NCBI GenBank assembly: GCA_027490555.1
Contig: JAIXXW010000233.1
Span: 1 to 12,467, forward strand
Direction of reading: 5' to 3'
DNA length: 12,467 bases
DNA from: Comamonadaceae bacterium
Lineage (GTDB): Bacteria; Pseudomonadota; Gammaproteobacteria; Burkholderiales; Burkholderiaceae_C
Part shown: piece by piece, positions 1-5,863 of the stretch
How positions within the stretch are numbered: position 1 is the first letter of the stretch
How the letters are laid out: each line of letters opens with the position of its first letter
Notes under the pieces: model-generated
The model's input: only the letters and a program-made list of their open reading frames with translations
Databases searched by the model: none
What the model was told of the DNA's origin: nothing
Made by a program: the position numbers and the translations under genes

Positions 1-18
1 CACACAAAGGACATGACG

Positions 19-405
19 ATGGCAATACCCTGGTTGATGGCCCTCAAAGTGATTCCCTGGGGGGATGTGATCGAGCACGCGCCTTCGGTGCTCAAGGCCG
101 CGCGCAAGCTGATGGAACGCCAACCGCCCGAGGCGCCCGGCCAGGCCGGCGCGTCGGGCTCGACCGCCCCGGTCAGTGCGGTGCCCACCCTGGGGGAACT
201 CAAAAACGCCCTGCTCGCCGCTCAGGGTCAGATCGAGCGGCAGGCCCAGACCCAGCGCGAACTGTCTGAAACCCTGGCCGAGTTGGCCGAGCAAAATGCC
301 CGCCTGGTCAGCACCGTGGAGGTGCTGCGCTTGCGCACGCGGGTCTTGGTGTGGGCCGGTGCAGCGATGTTGCTGTGGCTGGCGCTGCTGACCTGGTGGG
401 CCTGA
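19..405 (+). CDS. small tail-anchored coiled-coil protein, function unknown
   Basis: This gene of 128 residues is not one I can assign to a function. The N-terminus (MAIPWLMALKVIPWGDVIEH) is amphipathic and tryptophan-rich. Residues about 35-56 form a Pro/Ala/Gly/Ser linker. Residues about 58-107 are Gln/Glu/Leu-rich with heptad-like spacing and probably form a coiled coil. Residues about 109-126 are one hydrophobic segment ending in WWA, so the protein looks anchored by its C-terminus in the inner membrane with the coiled coil in the cytoplasm. The ATG at 19 is preferred over the one at 13 because AAAGG at 6-10 is correctly spaced only for 19. The upstream region lies outside the window. It converges on the peroxidase gene, with stops seven bases apart. 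Similar short proteins seem familiar from Comamonadaceae, but that is memory, not a search result. Confidence 0.75.
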   Translation: MAIPWLMALKVIPWGDVIEHAPSVLKAARKLMERQPPEAPGQAGASGSTAPVSAVPTLGELKNALLAAQGQIERQAQTQRELSETLAELAEQNARLVSTVEVLRLRTRVLVWAGAAMLLWLALLTWWA

Positions 406-418
406 AAGTGGCTCAGGC
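400..418. repeat. inverted repeat enclosing two convergent stop codons
   Basis: GCCTGA (400-405), seven bases, then TCAGGC (413-418) is a perfect 6-bp inverted repeat whose arms contain the TGA stops of the two convergent genes. Either strand could form a short hairpin in RNA. There is no U-tract on either side, so it is not a standard intrinsic terminator. Part of the symmetry follows automatically from two facing TGA codons. Confidence 0.5.
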
Positions 419-895
419 TGCCAGTGCGGCCTCGATGTCCTTGGCGATTTTTTCGGGCGAATCCTGCGGCGCATAGCGCTTGATCACGCGGCCATCGCGC
501 CCCACCAGGAATTTGGTGAAATTCCATTTGATGGCCTTGCTGCCCAAAATGCCGGGGGCTTCGGCGGTGAGCCATTGGTACAACGGGTGGGCACCGTCGC
601 CATTGACCTTGATCTTGCTCATCATCTGGAAGCTCACGCCGTAGTTCTTCTGGCAGAAGTTGGCGATTTGTGCGTCGTCGCCCGGGTCTTGGCTGCCGAA
701 CTGGTTGCAGGGAAAACCCAGCACCGCCAAGCCTTGCGCGGCGTATTGCTGGTGCAGCTTTTCCAGACCACTGAACTGGGGTGTGAAGCCGCAGGCGCTG
801 GCGGTGTTGACGATCAGCATCACCTGACCCTGGTAGCGGGACAGGGGCACGGTTTGGTGGTCGATGCTTTGGGCTTCGAAGTCGTACAGGCTCAT
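413..895 (-). CDS. glutathione peroxidase family protein (thiol peroxidase type)
   Basis: The 160-residue product is full length for the bacterial glutathione peroxidase/BtuE family, which reduces hydrogen peroxide and organic hydroperoxides in the cytoplasm. The thioredoxin-fold motif NTASACGFTPQ carries the peroxidatic Cys35, and no selenocysteine is involved. LGFPCNQFG (59-67) supplies the active-site Gln and WNFTKFLVGRDG (124-135) the Trp and Asn. Cys81 in NFCQKNYGV sits where thioredoxin-dependent members have their resolving cysteine, so thioredoxin rather than glutathione is the likelier reductant. No signal peptide is visible. The ATG at 895 starts directly with the conserved MSLYDFEA; the preceding sequence has only a weak ribosome site. 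It lies 56 bases downstream of the EamA gene on the same strand and may be the last gene of the DedA group. Confidence 0.93.
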   Translation of the reverse strand: MSLYDFEAQSIDHQTVPLSRYQGQVMLIVNTASACGFTPQFSGLEKLHQQYAAQGLAVLGFPCNQFGSQDPGDDAQIANFCQKNYGVSFQMMSKIKVNGDGAHPLYQWLTAEAPGILGSKAIKWNFTKFLVGRDGRVIKRYAPQDSPEKIAKDIEAALAA

Positions 896-944
896 GGTGG
901 GCTTTCAGGGGATGAGGTGACGGGCCTGCATCATGCCATTTCTG

Positions 945-961
945 GACCGATTCAGTCGGTC
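945..961 (-). other. small hairpin around the EamA stop codon
   Basis: GACCGA (945-950), five bases, TCGGTC (956-961) is a perfect 6-bp inverted repeat. Its loop and arm include the TGA stop of the EamA gene (954-952). No run of T follows on the minus strand, so it could stabilise the upstream mRNA or pause polymerase rather than terminate. It may be chance. Confidence 0.35.
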
Positions 962-1848
962 TTGTGAGCCGGCCCCAGGATCGACAGCAGGGCGGCCAAC
1001 AAAATCAGGGCCCCGCCGATCAGGGTGCGGCTGTCCCAGCTGGAGGCATCCAGCAACACCGAGGACACGCTGGCAAACAGCACTTCGGACAGCATGACCA
1101 GCGCCGTGGTGTGGGCGGCCAGGCGGGCGGCGCCGTATTGCAGGGCCAGGTTGCCCAACAAAAACGAGATGCTCAGCAGGGCCACCAGGGGCAGCCAGCC
1201 CCAGTTGGGGGCTTCGCCCAAAGCCACCACCCCGGTGAGCAAACCCGCGATGGCCGCCAACGTGGCCATGACCGCACCACCGCCGAACATGGCCAGGGTG
1301 CGCGAGGCGCTGGGGGTGTCCTTGAGTTTGAGCAGCAAGGCGTTGGTGATGGCAAAAGTCAGTCCACCCATCAGGGCCAGGCCATCGGCCAGGCTCTCCG
1401 GCACCGGCCAGGGGGTTTCGGGGGTTTTGAGCACGATGAACAAACCGGCCAGCGCCAACACCAGGCGCAGCAAGGCCATGGGGGTGGGTTTTTCACCCAG
1501 CAGCCACCAGGCCACCAGCACCGACCAGGCGGGCATCAAATAAAACAGCAGCACCACCCGCACCACGTCGCCCACCGTGACGGCCCAGTTGAAGCCCACA
1601 TTGGTCAGGCCCGACGCCAACAGCAAAAGCCACAGCCCCCCTTGGCCGCGCCAGCTGACCAGTTGCCCGCTGCGCCAGAGCCAGCCGGCGATGGACACAA
1701 ACACCAGGGCGTAGACCAGCGCCGTGGCCCACAGCGGGTGCAGGCCCTGGGCTTCGAGCTGTTTGAAGGGCCACCAGCACACGCCCCAGACAAAGGCATT
1801 GAACAGGAGCCCGGCCACCGCCAGGCTTTTGGGGGAGGTGTGGCCCAT
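952..1848 (-). CDS. EamA/DMT family permease (first copy)
   Basis: The 298-residue product is almost entirely hydrophobic, with about ten membrane segments arranged as two EamA repeats, as usual for this drug/metabolite transporter family of roughly 290-300 residues. Recognisable stretches are NAFVWGVCWWPFKQL in helix 1, LFYLMPAWSVLVAWWLLGEKP closing the first repeat, and ALVMLSEVLFASVSSVLL in the second. Substrate cannot be read from sequence; the family exports amino acids, metabolites and toxic compounds across the inner membrane. The open frame extends upstream to 2016, but that part lies in another frame of the DedA gene and has no membrane character, so the start MGHTSPKS at 1848 is chosen. 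This leaves only 10 bases after the DedA stop and suggests an operon. No Shine-Dalgarno sequence is visible, so translation may depend on the upstream gene. Confidence 0.88.
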   Translation of the reverse strand: MGHTSPKSLAVAGLLFNAFVWGVCWWPFKQLEAQGLHPLWATALVYALVFVSIAGWLWRSGQLVSWRGQGGLWLLLLASGLTNVGFNWAVTVGDVVRVVLLFYLMPAWSVLVAWWLLGEKPTPMALLRLVLALAGLFIVLKTPETPWPVPESLADGLALMGGLTFAITNALLLKLKDTPSASRTLAMFGGGAVMATLAAIAGLLTGVVALGEAPNWGWLPLVALLSISFLLGNLALQYGAARLAAHTTALVMLSEVLFASVSSVLLDASSWDSRTLIGGALILLAALLSILGPAHKTD

Positions 1849-1858
1849 GTGCGGGCTG

Positions 1859-2494
1859 TCAGGAGGCGTCGCCAGAGGCTTTGGCTGCGGCCGTGGCCTG
1901 GCGCTTGCGCCACCAGCGCCAGCCCAGCCAAACCACGCCGATGCCCAGCAGGGCAAAAATGCCGTGCTGGAACTGGCGCAAAACGCCAAACATCCAGTCC
2001 CAGTTTTGCGCGCCAAAGTAGCCCAGGTAGACCCAGATCGGCACGCTGATCAGGGCGGCAAAGCCGTCCATGAAAAACCAGGTGGCAAAGCTGACGCGCC
2101 GGCTCATGCCGGCCGAGAAAAACACCGGGGTGCGCAAACCCGGCAGAAAGCGGGCCACGAACATGACCCATTTGCCATATTTGTGGAAAGCTTCTTGCGC
2201 ACTGGCAAAGCGTTCAGGGGTCAGGATTTTGCGAAAACCGGGCAAACCGGCAATGCGTTCGCCATAGAGTCGGCCCAGGGTGAACATCAGCCCATCCCCG
2301 ACCATCACACCGGCCATGCCCACCGCAAACATGGTGTGCACATCGGCGTGGCCCAGGCCCGCGATCACGCCGCCCGTGACCAAGGTCACATCTTCCGGAA
2401 TGGGGACGCCAAAACCGCAAATGAGCAACATCACAAATACGGCCAAATAGCCATATTCCGTGAAGATGGGCATCAAAAACTCAAAAACTTCCAT
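1859..2494 (-). CDS. DedA family membrane protein
   Basis: The 211-residue product has the length and pattern of DedA (VTT/SNARE-associated) proteins, inner-membrane proteins linked to proton-motive-force maintenance and, in some members, flipping of undecaprenyl phosphate or phosphatidylethanolamine. Key features are an acidic re-entrant motif PIPED (31-35), an aspartate in VMVGDGLMFTLGR (D67), and the family hallmark VARFLPGLRTPVFFSAG with Arg115 and PGLR (118-121). C-terminal helices follow, then a basic WRWWRKRQ cytoplasmic tail. The frame can be extended to a TTG at 2518, but the ATG at 2494 (MEVFEFLMP) gives the usual N-terminus. No clear ribosome site precedes it; the upstream 15 bases are AT-rich. 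It is the first gene of the DedA-EamA-peroxidase group and divergent from alr. Confidence 0.9.
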   Translation of the reverse strand: MEVFEFLMPIFTEYGYLAVFVMLLICGFGVPIPEDVTLVTGGVIAGLGHADVHTMFAVGMAGVMVGDGLMFTLGRLYGERIAGLPGFRKILTPERFASAQEAFHKYGKWVMFVARFLPGLRTPVFFSAGMSRRVSFATWFFMDGFAALISVPIWVYLGYFGAQNWDWMFGVLRQFQHGIFALLGIGVVWLGWRWWRKRQATAAAKASGDAS

Positions 2495-2561
2495 GGAATT
2501 TAAATTTGGGCTGCGCAAAAACCAGTGGCAAGGTGCACCGGCTCAGCGGGCAGCGCGCCAG

Positions 2562-2570
2562 TGTATAGCA
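2562..2570 (-). promoter_or_regulatory. candidate extended -10 promoter for the DedA group
   Basis: On the minus strand the sequence TGCTATACA is an extended -10 element (TGn followed by TATACA, 4 of 6 to consensus). No good -35 is seen at 16-18 bases, as expected for extended -10 promoters. Transcription would begin near 2555 and give a leader of about 60 bases to the DedA ATG. The rest of the 214-base DedA/alr interval holds an AT-rich palindrome (AATTTAAATT) just upstream of DedA and no gene. Confidence 0.4.
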
Positions 2571-2708
2571 TTTGCAATCCCTTTCCAGACGCAGGTCAGG
2601 CGCGCATTTCGCTGCGCTTGGGGCGCAGCAGGCAGGGGGCCATGGGCCGCCTTCCGGGCTGACTTTGCTGGCACACTTGCGCGTGTTTGACAGATTTCCC
2701 AGCTGCCC

Positions 2709-3806
2709 ATGCCCCGCCCGATCCAAGCCACCATCCACACCCAGGCCTTGCGCCAGAACCTGAACCGGGCGCGCCAAGCGGCGCCGGATGCGCAGGTCTG
2801 GGCCGTCACCAAGGCCAACGCCTATGGGCATGGCATTGAGCGGGTGTTCGAGGGGCTGCGGGGGGCCGACGGGTTTGCCCTGTTGGACTTGTCCGAGGCC
2901 GAGCGGGTGCGGGCGCTGGGCTGGCGTGGCCCGATCCTGCTGCTCGAAGGCGTGTTTGAGGCGCGCGACCTGGAGTTGTGCTCGCGCCTGCACCTGTGGC
3001 ACACGGTGCACTGCGATGAGCAGATCGACATGCTGGCGCTGCACAAGACGCACGAGCCGCACCGGGTGTTCCTCAAGATGAACTCGGGCATGAACCGGCT
3101 GGGTTTTGCGCCCGAGCGCTTTCGCTCGGCCTGGACCCGCCTGAACGCCTTGCCCCAGGTGGACGAGATCTCGCTGATGACCCATTTCAGCGACGCCGAT
3201 GGCCCCAAGGGCATTTCCGGTCAAATGGCCCGGTTTGCAGAGGCCACGCGTGACCTGCCCGGCGAGCGCAGCCTGAGCAACAGTGCCGCGACCTTGCGCC
3301 ATGCCCAGGACGCTGCCGTGAAAGCCGACTGGATTCGTCCCGGCATTGCGGTGTATGGCAGCTCGCCCGACTTTCCCGAGCACAGCGCCGAGCACTGGGG
3401 TTTGCAGCCGGCCATGAGCCTGAATGCCCAGATCATCGCGGTGCAGCACCTGCAGGCCGGTGACAGCGTGGGTTATGGCTCCAGTTTTGTGGCCGAGGGC
3501 CCCATGCGCATTGGCGTGGTGGCCTGTGGGTATGCCGACGGTTACCCGCGCATTTGCCCCACAGGCACGCCGGTGTTGGTGGGCGGCGTGCCCAGCCGCA
3601 CCCTGGGCCGGGTGAGCATGGACATGCTGACGGTCGATCTGGATGGACTGGCCGATGCCGGTGTGGGCAGCCAGGTGACCTTGTGGGGGCGTTCAGCCAC
3701 TGGCCAGACCTTGAGCATCGACGCGGTGGCCCAAGCCGCCGGGACCGTGGGGTATGAGCTGATGTGCGCCCTGGCGCCGCGCGTGCCCGTGGTGGTGCAA
3801 GACTGA
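2709..3806 (+). CDS. alr: alanine racemase
   Basis: The 365-residue protein is a full-length PLP-dependent alanine racemase that interconverts L- and D-alanine in the cytoplasm and supplies D-Ala for peptidoglycan. The PLP-binding lysine is Lys35 in AVTKANAYGHG, the family signature at the N-terminus of the barrel. LKMNSGMNRLGF (122-133) is the substrate-pocket motif with a lysine (K123) at the position carbamylated in some homologues. WIRPGIAVYG (208-217) binds the PLP phosphate, and VGYGSSF carries the second catalytic base Tyr256. YADGYPR and GRVSMDM lie in the C-terminal beta domain. The ATG at 2709 gives the expected short N-terminus (MPRPIQATIHTQAL); no strong Shine-Dalgarno precedes it. 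Whether this copy is the anabolic Alr or a catabolic DadX-type enzyme cannot be settled here: no dadA is adjacent. Confidence 0.96.
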   Translation: MPRPIQATIHTQALRQNLNRARQAAPDAQVWAVTKANAYGHGIERVFEGLRGADGFALLDLSEAERVRALGWRGPILLLEGVFEARDLELCSRLHLWHTVHCDEQIDMLALHKTHEPHRVFLKMNSGMNRLGFAPERFRSAWTRLNALPQVDEISLMTHFSDADGPKGISGQMARFAEATRDLPGERSLSNSAATLRHAQDAAVKADWIRPGIAVYGSSPDFPEHSAEHWGLQPAMSLNAQIIAVQHLQAGDSVGYGSSFVAEGPMRIGVVACGYADGYPRICPTGTPVLVGGVPSRTLGRVSMDMLTVDLDGLADAGVGSQVTLWGRSATGQTLSIDAVAQAAGTVGYELMCALAPRVPVVVQD

Positions 3807-3848
3807 CAGCTTGGTACCGGCGGGACATGGGCCCTGGGCCTGTGGCCG

Positions 3849-3854
3849 CACAAT
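3849..3854 (+). promoter_or_regulatory. -10-like box CACAAT, 7 bases before the EamA ATG
   Basis: CACAAT matches TATAAT at 4 of 6 positions, including the important A2 and T6, and ends seven bases before the ATG at 3862. That spacing would put the transcription start on the start codon. No convincing -35 is seen. Matching boxes precede the TSUP and MarC genes. Confidence 0.4.
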
Positions 3855-3861
3855 GGGGGCC

Positions 3862-4785
3862 ATGTCCGAACGTGCTCCGCTGCACCCCCATGACCAACGC
3901 GCCCTGGTGGTGGCGCTGGTCCTGGTTGTCATCTGGGGGGCCAATTTCACGCTGCAAAAGTACCTGTTTGACCTGATCACGCCGGGTGGCTTTTTGTGGG
4001 CGCGCTATCTGATCATGCCGGTGTGTGCTTTGCTGCTGATGCGCTGGCACACAGGCCTTTGGCTGCCGCCCCTGCCGCGCAAGGACTGGATGCACATGGC
4101 TTGGCTGGGCTTCATCGGCCACAGCTTGCATGTCGGGCTGGTGACCTATGGCATCCACTGGTCGACGGCTTTTTCCAGTTCGGTCATTTTGGCGTGTGGG
4201 CCGATTTTCACCTTGTTGATTTTGCGCATCCAGGGGCTGGAACGCCTGACTGCACCCCAGATCGCAGGGGTGGCACTGGCCTTGGGCGGGGTCTTGATGT
4301 TCCTGTCCGACAAATTGCTGGGCGGCAACTGGCGCGCGGGCGGGGGCGATCTGGTGTTGCTGGTCGCGGCGTCCTTTTTCTCGTACTACACCGTGGCGGT
4401 CAAACCGGTGATGCAGCGGCACGGCCCGGTGCTGACCATGGGTTATGCAACGCTGCTGGGGGGCTTGCCGGTCATGCTGCTGTCGGTGCCGGCGGGCATG
4501 GACGCCAACTGGTCGGCGCTGGATGTTTGGGGCTGGCTGGGCCTGTTGTGGTCGGTGCTGGTCTCGGCCTTTCTGGGCTGGCTGGCCTGGGGCTGGATCA
4601 ACACGGTGCGGGGCGTAGCCCGAACGGCACCCCTGATGTACCTGATGCCCCCGATGGCGGGCTTGTTTGCCTGGGCCTTGTCGGGTGAGCAATACACCTG
4701 GATCAAGATGGCCGGCGCTGGCGTGACCTTGCTGGGTGTGGCCATGGCCCAGTATGCCGGGCCAGGCCACCGGCATCCGCGCTGA
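3862..4785 (+). CDS. EamA/DMT family permease (second copy)
   Basis: From the ATG at 3862 (MSERAPLHPHDQRALVV) this gene encodes 307 residues with about ten membrane segments in two EamA repeats. Typical family sequences are VIWGANFTLQKYLF in helix 1, VILACGPIFTLLILRI near the end of the first repeat, and a second repeat with APLMYLMPPMAGLFAWALSGE, equivalent to the conserved proline and acidic residues of the domain. It is not closely similar to the first EamA protein of the window. Transport substrate is unknown. Alternative starts are an ATG at 3853 and a TTG at 3811; 3862 is chosen because the hydrophobic core begins soon after it. The gene begins 55 bases after alr, possibly from its own promoter, and ends two bases from the convergent TSUP stop. 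Confidence 0.87.
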   Translation: MSERAPLHPHDQRALVVALVLVVIWGANFTLQKYLFDLITPGGFLWARYLIMPVCALLLMRWHTGLWLPPLPRKDWMHMAWLGFIGHSLHVGLVTYGIHWSTAFSSSVILACGPIFTLLILRIQGLERLTAPQIAGVALALGGVLMFLSDKLLGGNWRAGGGDLVLLVAASFFSYYTVAVKPVMQRHGPVLTMGYATLLGGLPVMLLSVPAGMDANWSALDVWGWLGLLWSVLVSAFLGWLAWGWINTVRGVARTAPLMYLMPPMAGLFAWALSGEQYTWIKMAGAGVTLLGVAMAQYAGPGHRHPR

Positions 4786-4794
4786 GCTCAGCGC
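4779..4794. repeat. 16-bp perfect palindrome spanning two convergent stops
   Basis: GCGCTGAGCTCAGCGC reads identically on both strands and contains both the TGA of the EamA gene (4783-4785) and that of the TSUP gene (4790-4788). As RNA it could fold only with a loop of about four bases, leaving a 6-bp GC-rich stem on either transcript. No U-tract follows in either direction. It may act as a minimal bidirectional 3' end or a protein site. Confidence 0.6.
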
Positions 4795-5546
4795 AGCCAG
4801 GTGTCGTAGGCGGTTTTGCAGATCAGGGCCAGCACCACCACGATGAACACCTGGCGCACAAAACCCGAGCCATGTTTCAGCGCCAGGCGGGTGCCGATCA
4901 GGCTGCCGATGATGTTGGCCACCGCCATGGCCAAGGCCAGGTGCCACCACACATGGCCCTGGTAAGCAAACAGCATGAGCGCCGAAAAATTGGTGGCCAC
5001 GTTGATGAATTTGGCCGATGCGGAGGCGTTCAAGAAGTCATAGCCCAGCCAGCGCACATAGGCGAACACCAGAAAGCTGCCTGTTCCGGGGCCAAAAAAA
5101 CCGTCGTAAAACCCGATCGTCAGACCGACGCCAGAGGCCACCCAGGCTTCCAGGCGTCCGGTAAAGCGCGGCGCATGCCGACGGCCCAGGTCTTTTTTGG
5201 CCAGGGTGTAGAACAGCAAGACGAGCAGCAAAAAGGGCAAGGCCTTGCGGAACATGGCCGGGTCGACCTGGGTGACCGCCCAAGCCCCGATGACCGAGCC
5301 CACCAGACCCGCGCCCGCAGCGGGCAGCAATGAGCGCCAGGGCATGACCACCTTGCGGCTGTATTGCACGGTGGCAAAGGCGGTGCCCCAGATGGAAGCG
5401 CTTTTGTTGGTGCCAAACAAGGTGGCGGGGGCCGCGCCAGGGAAGGTGGCAAACAGCGCCGGCAGCAAGATCAGACCGCCTCCGCCCACGATCGAATCCA
5501 CCAGCCCGGCCAGCAGCGAGGCCAGCGTCACAATCAATAAATCCAT
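4788..5546 (-). CDS. TSUP family (TauE/SafE-type) membrane permease
   Basis: The 252-residue product has about eight membrane segments and the two-fold repeat of the TSUP family (formerly DUF81). These are inner-membrane transporters of sulfur-containing and other organic anions such as sulfoacetate, taurine-derived compounds or sulfite. The first repeat motif is VDSIVGGGGLILLPAL (16-31) and its partner is GFYDGFFGPGTGSFLVFAYV (145-164). GTNKSASIWGT and SASAKFINVATNFSAL are the matching second parts of each half. It is closest in style to the YfcA-like branch, for which no substrate is firmly known. The ATG at 5546 gives MDLLIVTLASLLAGLVDS, the normal N-terminus, and has no Shine-Dalgarno but a CACAAT box seven bases upstream. 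A strong terminator lies about 60 bases upstream on the same strand, raising the possibility of attenuation. Confidence 0.92.
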   Translation of the reverse strand: MDLLIVTLASLLAGLVDSIVGGGGLILLPALFATFPGAAPATLFGTNKSASIWGTAFATVQYSRKVVMPWRSLLPAAGAGLVGSVIGAWAVTQVDPAMFRKALPFLLLVLLFYTLAKKDLGRRHAPRFTGRLEAWVASGVGLTIGFYDGFFGPGTGSFLVFAYVRWLGYDFLNASASAKFINVATNFSALMLFAYQGHVWWHLALAMAVANIIGSLIGTRLALKHGSGFVRQVFIVVVLALICKTAYDTWLR

Positions 5547-5553
5547 GGCACCG

Positions 5554-5559
5554 ATTGTG
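5554..5559 (-). promoter_or_regulatory. -10-like box CACAAT, 7 bases before the TSUP ATG
   Basis: On the minus strand CACAAT ends seven bases before the ATG at 5546, the same spacing as for the EamA gene at 3862. No clear -35 is seen. If used, the transcript would start at or next to the ATG, independent of the terminator further upstream. Confidence 0.4.
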
Positions 5560-5608
5560 GCACCCCGTGCCCAGGCCCATCTGTCGCGCAGCGGCTGGCG
5601 AACAGGCC

Positions 5609-5636
5609 AAAAAAAAAGCGCCGCAGGGGCGGCGCT
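5609..5636 (-). terminator. strong intrinsic terminator, minus strand
   Basis: Read on the minus strand, an 8-bp GC-rich stem (AGCGCCGC pairing with GCGGCGCT) closes a four-base CCCT loop and runs directly into nine T's (complement of A at 5609-5617). This is a textbook rho-independent terminator and the only one I see in the window. It lies 228 bases beyond the GMC gene stop and 62 bases before the TSUP start, so it most naturally ends the short transcript predicted from about 5712. Confidence 0.9.
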
Positions 5637-5712
5637 CTGAAAAGTACACCTCGTTCGGGTGTTGGTTGATGTTCGAGTTCTTCGGGGTTCGAGATGTCTC
5701 CTCGGCCCTCAG
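5609..5712 (-). ncRNA. candidate small RNA or attenuator leader, about 104 nt
   Basis: A predicted promoter (5719-5746) and the terminator at 5609-5636 define a transcript of about 104 bases. It contains a 5' hairpin (CGAG, seven-base loop, CTCG; 5704-5690), a largely unpaired C/A-rich middle with two GTTCGAG repeats on the plus strand (5671-5677 and 5687-5693), a second hairpin (ACACC, loop CGAACGA, GGTGT; 5662-5646) and the terminator hairpin. No convincing short reading frame fits inside: the frame through it has no ribosome site and reads through the terminator. Two readings are possible: a free trans-acting small RNA, or the leader of the TSUP gene at 5546 with a conditional terminator. 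I do not recognise it as a named RNA family. Confidence 0.5.
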
Positions 5713-5718
5713 GATGCC

Positions 5719-5746
5719 ATTACTGCATTGCATCGAGTGCTTGCAA
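5719..5746 (-). promoter_or_regulatory. candidate promoter of the small RNA, with an inverted repeat
   Basis: On the minus strand TTGCAA (5746-5741) and AGTAAT (5724-5719) are separated by 16 bases, each matching consensus at 4 of 6 positions. A 7-bp perfect inverted repeat, CATTGCA (5726-5732), nine bases, TGCAATG (5742-5748), overlaps the -35 and spacer, where a repressor would block polymerase. The initiation point would be near 5712. Confidence 0.45.
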
Positions 5747-5760
5747 TGTAAGTGATGATC

Positions 5761-5805
5761 TCCCTGATGCCTGTCAGGGATTTCCCCCGGGTCGGGAAAT
5801 CCCTG
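5761..5805 (-). other. two mutually exclusive hairpins downstream of the GMC gene
   Basis: CAGGGATTTCCC (5775-5786), a seven-base loop and GGGAAATCCCTG (5794-5805) make a perfect 12-bp stem, by far the most stable hairpin after the GMC stop (about 60 bases downstream). TCCCTGA (5761-5767) can instead pair with TCAGGGA (5774-5780), which overlaps the first arm, so only one of the two structures can form at a time. No U-tract follows. It probably protects or ends the mmsA-GMC mRNA; the alternative pairing suggests a switch but may be a by-product of the CAGGGA repeat. Confidence 0.6.
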
Positions 5806-5863
5806 CGCTCGGCCCTGCGGTGGCCGGGCGGATTGAAAACCAAAGCATTGTGCGGCGTGGGGC

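Noticed and set aside
1849..2016. Upstream extension of the first EamA frame to 2016
   Set aside because: It overlaps the DedA gene in another frame and encodes an Ala/Pro/Trp-rich stretch with no family counterpart; the family starts at the Met encoded at 1848.
964..2049. 361-residue plus-strand open frame opposite the first EamA gene
   Set aside because: Its Gln/Gly/His-rich translation is the complement of a hydrophobic membrane-protein gene and has no ribosome site.
2687..2692. Perfect -35 consensus TTGACA upstream of alr
   Set aside because: A -10 at 16-18 bases would fall on or after the alr start codon at 2709 and the sequence there (TGCCCC) is not -10-like.
5671..5693. GTTCGAG repeats resembling a tRNA T-loop
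   Set aside because: The flanking bases do not form a T-stem, and no acceptor stem, anticodon arm or CCA end can be drawn.
5609..5733. Possible short peptide gene inside the geneless stretch, minus strand from the ATG at 5733
   Set aside because: No ribosome site, the start precedes the predicted transcript start, and the frame runs through the terminator hairpin and on into the TSUP gene without its own stop there.
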